A DNA stretch of 64,000 nt from Ophthalmolycus amberensis. Lineage: Eukaryota; Chordata; Actinopteri; Perciformes; Zoarcidae. Both the position numbers and the translations under genes were made by a program. Of the stretch, positions 1 through 12,100 are shown piece after piece; the first letter of the stretch is position 1; the number at the start of each line of letters is the position of its first letter. Location: positions 1 to 64,000 of the forward strand of contig JAFEUB010001110.1 of the NCBI GenBank assembly GCA_024529925.1, given 5' to 3'. The notes under the pieces were generated by a model, which did not search any database, was not told the DNA's origin, and saw only the letters and a list, made by a program, of their open reading frames with translations.

Positions 1-140
1 AACAAACCAGTCTGACAACACTGACTTTCTTCACAGCTGGAGGCAGGGTGTGGGTTTGTGGTGGTTCGTGTTGAACGTGTGTTGTTTCTTTGTCCACTGG
101 ATCTTGAAGGGTCTTTTCTTCTGTGTTTTTTTGACGACAG

Positions 141-399
141 GTTTCTTTAGTCAATGGGACTGCAAAGGTTCCCTTTCTCGGGTGAGTGACCGAACACAAC
201 TAACCAAAACTCACGTTTCCACGGATGTGTGTTGGTAATCAAACTTTGGCTGATGACCACATAATGATGAATTTGAAGGCGTTATATCAGCCTGATGATT
301 TTTTTCCCCCCATTTATTTCCTGCAGAGGAGGGAATCCATTTTCCACATTCAAGCTGAGACCAACAGTCACGAATGACAGATCAGCACCACACGTCTAA
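141..399 (+). CDS. baiap2l1: baiap2l1 (IRTKS), C-terminal two exons only
   Basis: BAIAP2L1 is an I-BAR/SH3 adaptor that links membrane curvature to actin. Only its end is in the window: exon 141-181 (acceptor gacgacag, donor GGGTGAGT) and last exon 327-399, ending in TAA at 397-399. The joined frame reads VSLVNGTAKVPFLG, then GGNPFSTFKLRPTVTNDRSA and a short tail. The stretch NPFxTxKLRPTVTNDRSAP is the extreme C-terminus I know from vertebrate BAIAP2L1. Phases agree: 41 nt leaves two bases, completed by the first base of the last exon. Position and orientation relative to tecpr1 match the mammalian order. I cannot find the preceding exon within bases 1-140, so it probably lies left of the window. 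Confidence 0.8.
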
Positions 400-2109
400 C
401 ACAAAAGATGAGGATTTTCACCGCTGTCATGCCTTCAGGGCAATCATGCAACATTGGACCCCTGCGACACACTAAATATCACCCCAACCCGACATCTCAC
501 CGGCCTGCATGCTTGTCTCCCTCAGTACCGGTCTGCTCTATTAAAGGAATCCATTGTTTCTTGGCACAAGTGTGTGTTGACTGTGCCAGTGTGTGCTTTA
601 CATTAGCCGCAACGGGGAAATATTGCTTAATCAACACATGGAGAAGCAGGAATTCCAAGATTTTTGTAACGCAAATATTTTGCCCCAAAACGAAAATTTA
701 GAATATGTACGTGATCAAGATCCTGCACAGGAATGGCGGAGTCCACCACTGCTATAGTGTGTAGATAGGTAATTACTGAATGTAAATACTTTGAATGGGA
801 CTAAAATAAAGCTAATGGGGCTTTTCTAGTTTCTAGTGACATGCTAACAAGGAGATACCTGAACCTTTATTTTGGGTGAACTGTTCCTTTAAGATGCAAT
901 AAAGATGCTTAGGCAGTGTCATAAGGCGTGTTTGTGCTGCAGTCAGTGCAGTGTTTTCTTATAAAATGAAGAGATCCAGATTGACTTGATGCTGACAAGG
1001 AAGACCATGCATCCAGGCCGTCTACCTGACTTGCCAAAAATATATTGTCATTTCTGTTTTTGTTATAATTATTTTTGTCTTTTGTTTTCTTAAGAGGCGT
1101 TATGATATACAAAGGTTGTGAGAATGAAGAGAGAGTGACAGTGTTGGGAAAAACGGTTTGTCATTTGAGTGAAGGCAAAACAGTATGTCACTGTTTAAAA
1201 TGAGAAGGCTATTTATATACACTTAAGTTTGTATGAGATATTTAAATAAAAAATATGTGTGCAGAAGTCCATTCTGTGAAGGCTCCCTTTTGAATACGAT
1301 CCCAAGATCACTTTAATCTGACTGCTGGTCTGTCTTTTAAACGGGCAATGACCTTTTGATGAAGGGAATTTGTTTTCACTCCTCGTGGTTCCACTGTTGT
1401 TCAATGTAGATTCTGTGTACAATGCACAGTTTATACAAAATCAAAATGTACCCGGTCGACATTTGCATATGAATAAAGTGGGTCATTGTTTAAAAGTATT
1501 AACTGTTTTGTAAAACACTTTTTTGTTGCCATGTCTTTGCTTTACAGAATGTAAATGTGTGATGAGGAAGTGACAGATGAAACAGTTGATTGATCCTCAT
1601 AGACCCTCCCGTGTGTGAAGCCATCGTAGTTATTGCCTCATGCTTTCTGCAGACCTACTCACTGTGTTGACCGATGTCGTCTTTTTTCTCTCAATAAAAC
1701 AAGGTAAAGTAAAAGTTTGCATAACTAGTGTTCGCGTTACTGCCTCACATTCGGGTATATTTTAGTGGAAAACTGGGATGAAAGCGATTACCTGTTTTTA
1801 GAAACATTTAATAAACAGTATAAAAACCTCTTAATTTTGATGCAGGGTAAGTACCAACTTTATCATAATGGTGACCTCACGTAAATCACAGCAAAGCTTT
1901 GCACAGCTCCAACCTCGGCAGGCCTAGTCAGCCACACAAATGAATAAAACACCTGTGTGTGAGTGCAGGGCTTTTAATCAATGAATCATATTGTATAAGC
2001 TGGTTGTGTTGAGTATTAAGTAGTAGTGGAGTATTAAGTACTGAAAATTGAAAATACTCAATCAAAGTGCAGGTACCCAGAAATTGTACTTCAATGCAGT
2101 ACTCTTGAG
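400..2109 (+). other. baiap2l1 3' UTR and downstream region with several poly(A) signals
   Basis: There is no convincing coding exon here. AATAAA occurs on the + strand at 805-810, 898-903, 1472-1477 and 1693-1698, which suggests a long or alternatively terminated baiap2l1 3' UTR. BRI3, which sits between BAIAP2L1 and TECPR1 in human, would be expected between here and 4 kb. Its conserved cysteine-rich tail is not recognisable on either strand. Confidence 0.45.
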
Positions 2110-2165
2110 TACCTTGCAATGCTGCTGTAGCGAACAAATTTCTCCTTGCAGGATTAATAAAGTAT
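2110..2165 (+). mobile_element. LINE 3' tail (L2/CR1/Rex-like)
   Basis: The sequence AAATTTCTCCTTGCAGGATT followed by AATAAAGTATCTATC resembles the 3' terminus of common fish non-LTR retrotransposons, which end in a short tandem repeat. It runs directly into the ATCT microsatellite. Only the tail is present and no reverse transcriptase can be seen upstream. Confidence 0.55.
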
Positions 2166-2236
2166 CTATCTATCCATCTATCTATCCATCCATCCATCCA
2201 TCCATCTATCTATCCGTCCATCCGTCCGTCCATCCG

Positions 2237-2299
<63 letters not shown>

Positions 2300-2300
2300 G

Positions 2301-2342
<42 letters not shown>

Positions 2343-2347
2343 CATCC

Positions 2348-2389
<42 letters not shown>

Positions 2390-2390
2390 A

Positions 2391-2447
<57 letters not shown>

Positions 2448-2456
2448 GTCTATCTG

Positions 2457-2494
<38 letters not shown>
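2163..2494. repeat. (ATCT)n microsatellite, about 330 bp
   Basis: About 80 tandem ATCT units with scattered ATCC, GTCC, CTGT and ATAT variants. They probably grew from the tail of the adjoining LINE. The apparent 197-codon ORF across it is only translated repeat (Leu/Ser/Ile/Tyr periodicity). It lies just upstream of the likely tecpr1 promoter. Confidence 0.97.
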
Positions 2495-4073
2495 GCCACT
2501 GTTATGAGCATATATTCAGGTTATGCGGCCAGCAGCGCCCCCTGCTGGAGGCTGAAGCTGCAAATACCTGCTACCGGGGAAACAGCCAATAGGAGCGAAG
2601 AAACAGCGACACTTCCTGTTTCACGTCAGAGAGACATATGATGTGACTATCAGAGCGACACAATTATGATTTAGACAGCTTTCTATTCATTATCGCCCGC
2701 TGAATGAGCAGCGGTGACTCCTGCGCCGGTTCACGGTTCATGAGAGGAAGCTCAAGGTTGGTGTGTTTGAACTCTCGTTAATTTTCTCTTTCCAGAGGCT
2801 TACAGCCTGTAAGCCTTCACCGAGAGCGAGTGTTGGCGTCCAAGCTTCAAGCTGGTTTTATTGTACAGTTTGTTTGGAGCATTCACAGCGTAGCTACATT
2901 TCACACCTCTGTCATTCATACCTGCGGCGTCGTGCAGCTAATGTGTAGCTTGAGTTGTTGACACGTACGTTGCTATGCAGCTACATACGTTATTACACAG
3001 TAACACACCACCAATAAATACACATATTGCTGTTTATTTTGCTTGCAGCGTCGTTGTGTCCTCACTGTCAGTGCCCATGTATTCTTTGATAATCATTATT
3101 AGTATCATTATGAGCTGAATTTACAGAGGAGACGCCTTTTAGCAGCAGCATCCCTGTTGTAAATGTTGTGAGGACACTGACCAGGATGTGGAATAAATGG
3201 ATTTGGGTCGTGGCCTGAGAAGAGGGGCAGAAGTGGTGTAAACAAACAAAAGAAAAACAAACAGAGAGCATGGATCAGTGCCACCTCGACACGTGACCCT
3301 GAGTGGGGGTTTAGCACTGATATGGTGCTGTATGTGTGAACGTCTCAGTCGGAAAACAGGTGCACAGGTGTCAATGATCAGGGTCCAGGTACAGTCTCTC
3401 TGGGACACTTGAATAGAGCACGGCCATCGTTAGCAATGTTATTTATAACAGCTGTGCTCATCCTGCTATGATAAAGTAGAAGTGAGTGCATTAGTGTCCC
3501 AGCGAGCTGTACTGTCTTATAAAGGATAAATAAGTAAATGAGTTAGTTAGTTTGAATGTGTTTATTTTCCCTCCTACCACATTGAATATTTGGGTAACAC
3601 ACTTCAAATGTATGTTTTATTTTTCCATGTTATCTTTTTACGACCACATCCAATCTTGTGCTTTTATTGAATTCTCTTCATCATAACATTTTAGCTTCTA
3701 ATTTATTTCTCTGTCCTAGTAGATCTATTGTCTGTCCGCCTCTGTCCTCCTTAACCTTTCCATCATAACAAGCACTTAAAACAACCTTGAAATTCATTTT
3801 TTAGATTCAAGGCATGATCACAAAGATACCATTTGGAAATGCGTATACAATTATTGCCCTGACGTCCTGAATAGTATTATTTTATATACTTTAATGATGC
3901 AGTTTAGAAAAAACAGTGTATTTGGTATGAATATTATTTCCAATTACACACTGGAACTAACAAATACAGATTATATACTTGATGTTGTCATTCATTGTAG
4001 AGAAACGAAAACATTTTGTTACTTTAAAGCCACATTATCTACATTCAGCCGCTCTCTTCTTGCTGTTCCCCAG
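2495..4073 (+). promoter_or_regulatory. Likely tecpr1 promoter, 5' UTR exon and first intron
   Basis: Right after the microsatellite the sequence becomes moderately CpG-rich (2,510-2,960). A possible noncoding first exon ends near 2,757 (CTCAAG followed by GTTGGT). The first coding exon of tecpr1 has its acceptor (gttccccag) at 4,073, so a noncoding 5' exon must exist upstream. No TATA box is evident. The remainder, 2,960-4,000, is AT-rich with no gene that I can recognise. Confidence 0.35.
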
Positions 4074-4088
4074 GTTCCCGGTGCGACC

Positions 4089-7000
4089 ATGCCCGTCTCT
4101 CTGCTGTGGGCCGTGGACGTGTACGGGCGGGTCTACAGCCTGTCCACGGCGGGGCAGGTGTGGGAGCAGTGCCGTGATGCCCAGATGGAGTTTAAGCGCG
4201 TGACGGCAGCTCAGCAGTGCTGCTGGGGCATCGCCTGTGACAACAACATCTACCTGAACCTGCACGCTTCTGACCTGCCGGTCCGCTACCAGGAGGAGAC
4301 CTACGAGAATCAAGTAAGCCTCTTCTGGCAGAATGGAAGCCAGGCTGTTTCTTTGCTCTCACTATGCCTTCTGTTATTTCCTCAATAAAGTATTCTGAGT
4401 ATAATCGAAAATGTGCAGTTCCCCCTCGACCATGTGTTATGTGTGATTGAGTGACTGAAAAAGAAAGTGTAACATCCTCATACAGCAGCGCCCCACTTCC
4501 TCTGTCGCTAACTCCAGCACACACACTCTCAGCTGTGTGCGTTCACAAGCACGTTAGAAGTACGGTGAACCCGTTTTTAAGAAAAATACCACAAACAGTG
4601 AAAGTATACTGTATGCTGATCTTAAAGGGACCATCAGGTGAAAACAGTTACTTTTGCGTTGCTTGTTTATCGCCCTGTGTGTTCTCTAACACGCCGTCTC
4701 CGTCTGTCTTGCTGTCAGCGATGGAATCCTGTTGGTGGTTTCTCGGAGCGTTTGTTGCCAAGCGATCGCTGGCAGTGGAGTGATGTCACGGGTCTGCAGC
4801 ACCAGCCTCTGGACAACTTCTGGCTTCCCTCCATTAGCTGGGAGTGGGAGGGCGACTGGCACGCGGATGAAAACCTGGACGGAGAGCCCACAGAGAAAGG
4901 GGTGAGTGTCCAGTTATTATTTTTGCTGGCATCTCCCTACTTTCAGCATCAGTTTCTGTCTTTTGAATTCCTGCCTTGTTTTAACGATTGAGGTGTTTGT
5001 GTCTGCAGGGATGGACCTACGCCATTGACTTTCCCGCCACTTACACCAAAGACAAGAAGTGGAACTCCTGCGTCCGACGCAAGCGATGGCTCCGCTACAG
5101 GAGATACAAAGCCATGGACACCTGGGCTAAGGTGGGTTATACCGTGTGTGTGCGTGTGTGTGTGTAAAGCTTTCTGTTTGTTCACCTGCGTCTCTCTTCC
5201 TGTGTGTGTGCGCACAGATCCCCTCGCAGCAGACGACTCTTCCAGATCCTTTCAGCGACATCAGCTGTGGAGGTTGGGAGATCAGTGACGAGCCCAGGGG
5301 CCGGCTGTCACTGTGGGCTGTGTCCCTGCAGGGCAAGGTACGGCTCACACACGCACACACACACACACACACACACATGCGACAACCACCTCAGCGTTAG
5401 GTTAAAAAAAAAAAAAAAAAACTTTACTAACCCTCCTTTTCTCCCCAGGTGTGGTTCAGAGAGGGAATCTGCCACCACAACCCTGAGGGCTCTTTGTGGG
5501 AGGAGATGCCTCTCCCCGGGGAGGTGGTCCAGATCAGTTGTGGCCCGGGGGATCTGATCTGGGCGGTGCTGTGGGAGGGGCAGCTCATTGTCAGGGAGGG
5601 CATCAGCAGAGACTGCCCCAAAGGTACACAGGCTGACTGGTGGGACGGCGATGATGGCTTGTGTGTGATTGCGTTTATTGTCTGTATTGAGCGTATTCTT
5701 TTTTTGCATGTCAGGTACCTCCTGGGCGGAGGTGGACTCTCCCAGTCCTGATGTGGGAGCCACACATGTAGCCGTGGGAGTCAACGTTGTTTGGGCTTTG
5801 ACCAAGGACAACAAAGTAAGGAAATTCTGTAATGAACCTTTTAATAAAACGGTTATCCTAATTAAGTACAACTGTTTTCACTCTGACAGATGTGTGTAAT
5901 GAGCACTTTCTCCCCACTCTCCTGCTTTGCCAGGTGTGGTTCAGACGCGGCGTGAACTCCCACAACCCGAGTGGCTCCGGCTGGATCAACATGGTGGGAG
6001 AAATGATCATGATCAACGTAGGACTCAACGATCAGGTGACTATGAGCCACTTGACATCACAACTTGCGTAAAACTGTAAGGAAGTTGCAAATCAAGTACC
6101 TTCCTTTCCGTTGGTTGCTTTAGCATTACCGCATGGCTCTTAGTGCGAGGTTGTGGGATGTGGACATTTTTAACCGATTGTTGTCGTGTGTAGGTGTTCG
6201 CTATCAGCTGTGAGGATCGGGCGGTGTACTTCCGACAAGGCGTGACTTCTAGCGAACTGAGTGGGAAAACCTGGAAGGCCATCACCGTCCCCCGAGACGG
6301 AGACCGATCCCACTCCAGTGCCAGCGCAAGCAGCCTGCAGAGGTGGAGAGGCCTCAGTGAACACACACACACACATGGATATGAACAGATTTTAGACACG
6401 TTAGGGAGTGGGCTGCTGACATGAGTGGAGCCACACAAAGTTCACTATTTTCAAAGAGTCATTTTAATAACAAATCAAACATTTATCATTAAATTAATAT
6501 AATTATTTGCTGTTATTATTGCTGGATTCATGTTTTTAAAAATGAACTGACATTTATATAATCAGGGGTCTGTAATCACTGGAAGATGCAGGAAGCAGTT
6601 ATAGAAGCTGACAGACCAGGCAGCAACCTCCGGGTCTGAAACGTGAATCCAGTGTGAAAGTGCCTTCAACTCCTCTGGTTGTATAGAAGTCAATGAGAAA
6701 ATGACTCTACTTCTCACTTGATGTATTACCTCAGTAAACACTGTAGACATGAGTGTACGGTCTCAATCGCTAGTTTCAAGTCTTCTTCAACACGTCATGA
6801 TGTTCATTCAGTACATTATGGTCCCATTTCGAGATTAGGATTCAGGGTATGCTTAAGGATGCGGCTACCTTGTGATTGACAGGTGGCTACCACGGCGTTG
6901 TCCAGTCTGGAAGTTGTCTGCATTTTCGTCCTAGAACTTTAACCCTTTGGGTTTTCAGTTCATGAAAGTGAATGATAACATTTTGGTCTCCTCTCGTGTC

Positions 7001-9138
7001 ACTTCTGGTTGCAAAAGTACAAGAAGGTGATGGCCAGAATGCTGAACTTGAAGCTTCAAAACCGTAGTCCATGAACCAGTATAATCCACTTATATACAGT
7101 CTATGTTACAGACATACGTTTCCAGTGCAGGCCATCGTGTCAATATGTCTGCTATGTTAAATTCATGCGGTTCCTCTTTCTCTCCCTCCATGTCACAGCG
7201 CTGGATGTTACTTCTGTGGTGAGGTGCGTGCTCAGTCAGTAGTGAGCGATGTGGAATCGGACACAGAGAAAGGAACTATAGATGGAGCCGGCCGCCTCGT
7301 CGCCTCCATCTCCCCAGAGTCCTTTGTTGATGCCCCGACAGACCTCTCTGACCAACCTATAGACGCCCCCAAACCCCGCATCCCCAAAGTCACCAGCGAC
7401 AGCTTCATCTCTGAACTCGTCTCTGACCGAGAACCAGGAAAGACCTCAAGAGAGGGCGGTCCTTCGGGTCCAGCTGTGCTGGAGGAGGAACCCATCCCCG
7501 GAGAAGAAGAGGTGGAAGCCCCCTGTGCTAGTGGAGCTCTTTCCTCCAGCCACTCCGGAGGGCCTCCTGACCCCCAGTGGAGTAACGTTGATCTGGAGGA
7601 GGCGCAGGGCCAGCAGGCCCAGACTGGAGCGGTGGCGGACTCAGCTGACACGTGCAGCTTGTCGTCGGTGGCCACATACACTCTGGCCATAGAGGACCAG
7701 TACGGAGCAGATGAGCACCCTCTGTGGGCGTGGGTCAGTGGAGGCGGCTGCTCTGTGGACAGTCACTCCCAACTCAACTGGTTTAACTGCTCTGTGAACG
7801 CTTCATGTGAGTTACAGGAGATAGCTATCGAGTAAATGATTCAGCTGTTGGACTCCACATTTTTTCAGCTTGATATTGAATCAGTGCTTTGAAGAATTGA
7901 GGCTGTTCTGGAGGTAAAAAAGAGATCTAATTACACACAAACTACAGCTCATGTACTGTGGTACGGTGCAATAACATCTTTAGTCCCAGAACACACAAAG
8001 AGAGGCTATTCATGTAACATCTGAGCTCCAAGGCTAGCATGACTTCATTTTATTCCATGTCTGCAGGACACCCGCGGTGCATTTAAGGTAAAAAACATGA
8101 GCCCATTTAGTTTCCCTTTCTGTTTTCAGTTTTTGATTTTTTTCCTTTCTGTCCTTCCCAGCTTTGGTCCAGTCAGTCCAGTCCATGAGTCTTTCTGTCA
8201 CTCCAGCCCAGACGGCAGCCTGGCGGAAACAAATCTTTGAGCAACTCAGTGACAGGACCAAAAGAGAGATGGATAATTTCCGACATTATGAACAAGCCAT
8301 AGAACAGGTACTTTCCACACGTTGAGAAGACGAGACCTGCCCAACAGCGGGATCTTCAGGATATTTACTCTACTTTCTAACATCTGCTTTTATTTCTGTC
8401 TCTGGCTTTGTGTGGGTGCAGTCTGTGTGGGTGAAGAAGGGAACCATGCAGTGGTGGAGAGACTGGAAGCCACACAAGTGGATAGATGTTCATTTTGCCC
8501 TGGAGCAGTTCTCAGGACCAGAGGGCAACAAGGACGGCATCCTCTTCATCTATTACAACTTTTATGAGGAGAAGAAGGTGGGGTCGATGTTGCATAGATT
8601 TGATGAATACCACTGGGGCAGTTTCATAAGCCTCAAGGGAATTAGTTGTTTTGATGGTTTCCATGTCCGATTGTCACATTGACTGTATCTGTATCTTCCA
8701 CGATGGAATGAGTCATTTAAATGAGTCAGTACTGCTGTTCCTTTTTGGAAAAACTACTGCTTTTTCTCTTCTTCTTTTTTTCCTCTATTTACTTTCTATC
8801 TCCGCTTGTTGTCTCTTCTTCCCTCTGCTGTCACTCTCTCCAGTACCTGCATGCCTTCATCAACGAGGTCACCATCCTGGTTCCTGTGCTGAACGACTCC
8901 AAACACTCTTTTGCCGTCTACACCCCTGAGCGGACCAAACAGAGGTGGCCAATCCGACTGGCAGCAGCCACAGAGCTGGAGATGCACGACTGGGTACGTA
9001 TGAATACTGCACGGCATGTTTGATCCCAGAAAACCAGAATGGTGCATACCAATCTGCTCGGTGATCTAGATGCCCACATGATATGCACACATGCCCACCA
9101 TTTCATTTTTATTGGCTACTTTCTGTCTCTTGTAATCA

Positions 9139-9181
<43 letters not shown>

Positions 9182-12100
9182 CCCTCCCTCTCTCCCTCTC
9201 CGACCCGATCTGTCTGCCTTCACCTCGTTCCCGATTTGAAGCTGGTGTTGCTGAGTGTCTCTTGCTGCAACTCCAGAGGGATCCAGGGTTCTCCCTCCTA
9301 AGCAGGCCTCCTGGTCCGTAACCTGTAAAGGAGACATCTTTGTCAGTGAGCCCTCTCCTAGTCTGGAGGCCATGCCTTACCCCACCCCCTGCGACCAGAT
9401 GTAAGAACAAGAGTCACTCACGTACAGGGTTTTTCTTTTTTAATATTTGCCGTCTTTTTTTTTTAATTTCCTATCTTGATCACTCAGCCTTCATGGAGCA
9501 TTTATTCCTTCTGTGCAGGTTCTGGCGGCAGGTTGGAGGTCACCTACGGGTGGTGGAGTGCAACAGTGTGGGCATCGTGTGGGGGATTGGCTACGACCAC
9601 ACCGCCTGGGTCCACACCGGGGGCTATGGAGGAGGCTTCTCCCAGGGACTGGCCAGCAGCACAGATAACATTTACACACAGGTGGATGTCAAGAGTGTCT
9701 ACATCTACGAGAACCAGAGGTGGAACCCTGTCTCCGGCTACACCAACAGGTAGAGTGTTTGCTCTGGGTGACGCTGAGGTTCAACTTCAAGAGGGGACGT
9801 TTGTACTTTAACCACTGGCAGTTATGAAATACATGTGCCTAGTTTTTATTAGTAGGAACTGTTGGAAATTGCCAGGCTAATACAGCTGACTGTCTACATT
9901 TACACCAGGGAGACTAAAAAATGGTCACATTTCGGAACTGTGATGAAATTGCAGACGGCTAAAGTGCATGTTTTGTGAAGTTTGATTTGAAATACAAAGT
10001 CACACGTGGCTCATTTAAAGTGTTTTATTTTAGAGGGCTCCCTACAGACCGCTACATGTGGAGTGATGCATCAGGACTGCATGAGTGCACAAAAACAAAT
10101 ATGAAACCCCCCTCCCCTCAGTGGACATGGGTAAGTCCAGCTACACTCACACACACACACACACACACACAGTAGGACAGGGATTCTCAAAGCGGGGTCC
10201 GTGCAAAGTATTTGTTCATTTAAAGTCTTTAGCTTCTTTACTGTTACGTATTCCTGTGTAAAGAATTGAAATGATATCCTTCGCAATCTAACACATTTAT
10301 ACTCGTGTTCTTCCACATAACTAACTACCCGGTGTGTTCTTGTGAGAGATCCTTTGTGCTGAATAAACATTGAGAATCGCGGCTCTAAATTCCCTGTGCT
10401 TCACAGATTGCGTTTAGCCAGAACTACTGATGTGTTCACAGTGTTTCACTTCCCATATTTGCTGTTTCCAGGTGTATGACTGGGCCATTGACTACAGTGT
10501 CTCTGGGGGGACAGACAGAGAAGGCTGGCAGTATGCAGCTGATTTTCCAGCGTAGGTTTCATTTTCCATTCCTCAGTTGTTGTTTTTTCAAACTATGCTG
10601 CCCTAATAGTTTTGATTTTAATGAATGTTTTTTTCTACAATCCGCTCCTTCCTCTTCCCCATCTCTCCATGCAGGTCATATCATGGCCATAAAACACTGA
10701 AGGACTTTGTGCGTCGCAGGCGATGGGCCAGGTACTATAAAAAGCAACTCTGTCATATATGTATATGGTCTGACAGTGGACAGTGCACTCGACGTTTGCA
10801 GTTTTTGTCTGCAAATACACAAACTCAACTCAAAGATTCTGACTGTTAATAAAAGACCAACAGAGCCTGAACATATGGCATTTAATTTGGCTGTGAAATT
10901 AACTCGAAAACGTATTAAATATTCAAGAAATCATACACCAACTTCACTCGTAGTTGAACTCTATTCACTTGTAACATCTACCTGTTTACCAGCGATGAAA
11001 GAGTGGAAACATAATGCAGCACAATGTAGAACAAAATAACACCAACTCATGGTTTCAACTTTCAAAATAAGAGTGTACTATGATTCAAAATAACTTCTGA
11101 AGTAATCAATGGCTCTTTTTGCCACACGTCATACTCAGATACTGCGATTAGGGGCACCTGTGAGCTTTGTGTTTTTTTCCCCCCTCCTGCACAGGAAGAG
11201 TAAGCTGACCACCACAGGACCCTGGCAAGAAATCCCGCCGATATCCCTGATCGATGTGACCATCCTGCCTTGTGCAGCGCAGGGCAGCGTGGACGCGGTT
11301 CCTCTGTGGGCGATCAGCAACAAGGGAGACGTGCTCTGCAGACTGGGAGTCACCACACTGACACCGGCTGTGAGTCACCTTTACGGCACAAACACAGACA
11401 AACCCACGAACAGGTCGAACACCATTTAGTCATTTAGTGAGTCACCCATAAACATTCACAGCCATTTCCCTGTTCTCAGGTCAGTACCACATTGTCCTTC
11501 CCTGCTTTTAACTGTGTGGGGATCCTTTTCTTATCATATCCTTTAGTCCTAATGGAGGCTTATCGTGCATGACTCTGATACAAGAGTGCAGTGGGACATC
11601 TTTTATGTCTGATTCTTGGAAAACATTTTTAAAGTACTTGGCAGGTAATTGTTCTAACATCCCCTTGTTGCTCACTCAGGGATCCTCGTGGCTCCACGTG
11701 GGAACTGACCAGCCTTTCAAGTCCATCTCCATCGGGGCTGCCAGCCAGGTTTGGGCCATCGCCAAGGACGGTTCTGCCTTTTACAGGGGATCTGTGTCTC
11801 CACAGAGCCCAGCAGGTCAGCAGGAGAACCTGTGTGTCATTCATGCATCTGTCCGGTTTGAATCTGAAACATTGAGATTTACTTAAAAAGCAGAGTTAAG
11901 GACGCTTAAATGTGTCAGCTTCTGATCCTGCAAACAAAGAGGATTTTCACTGATACAGTATTAAGTGTTGTGTCTCCCCCTGAAGGAGACTCTTGGTACC
12001 ACATCCCCTCCCCGGCCAAACAGAAGTTGAAGCAGGTGTCTGTTGGGAGGACATCAGTCTACACTGTCGATGAAAATGGTACAAACGATTGCATTGGTAT

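Noticed and set aside
2048..2641. 197-codon ORF rich in Leu, Ser, Ile and Tyr
   Set aside because: It is the translation of the ATCT microsatellite with short flanks.
5308..5871. 187-codon minus-strand ORF
   Set aside because: Shadow of tecpr1 exons plus a translated CA repeat.
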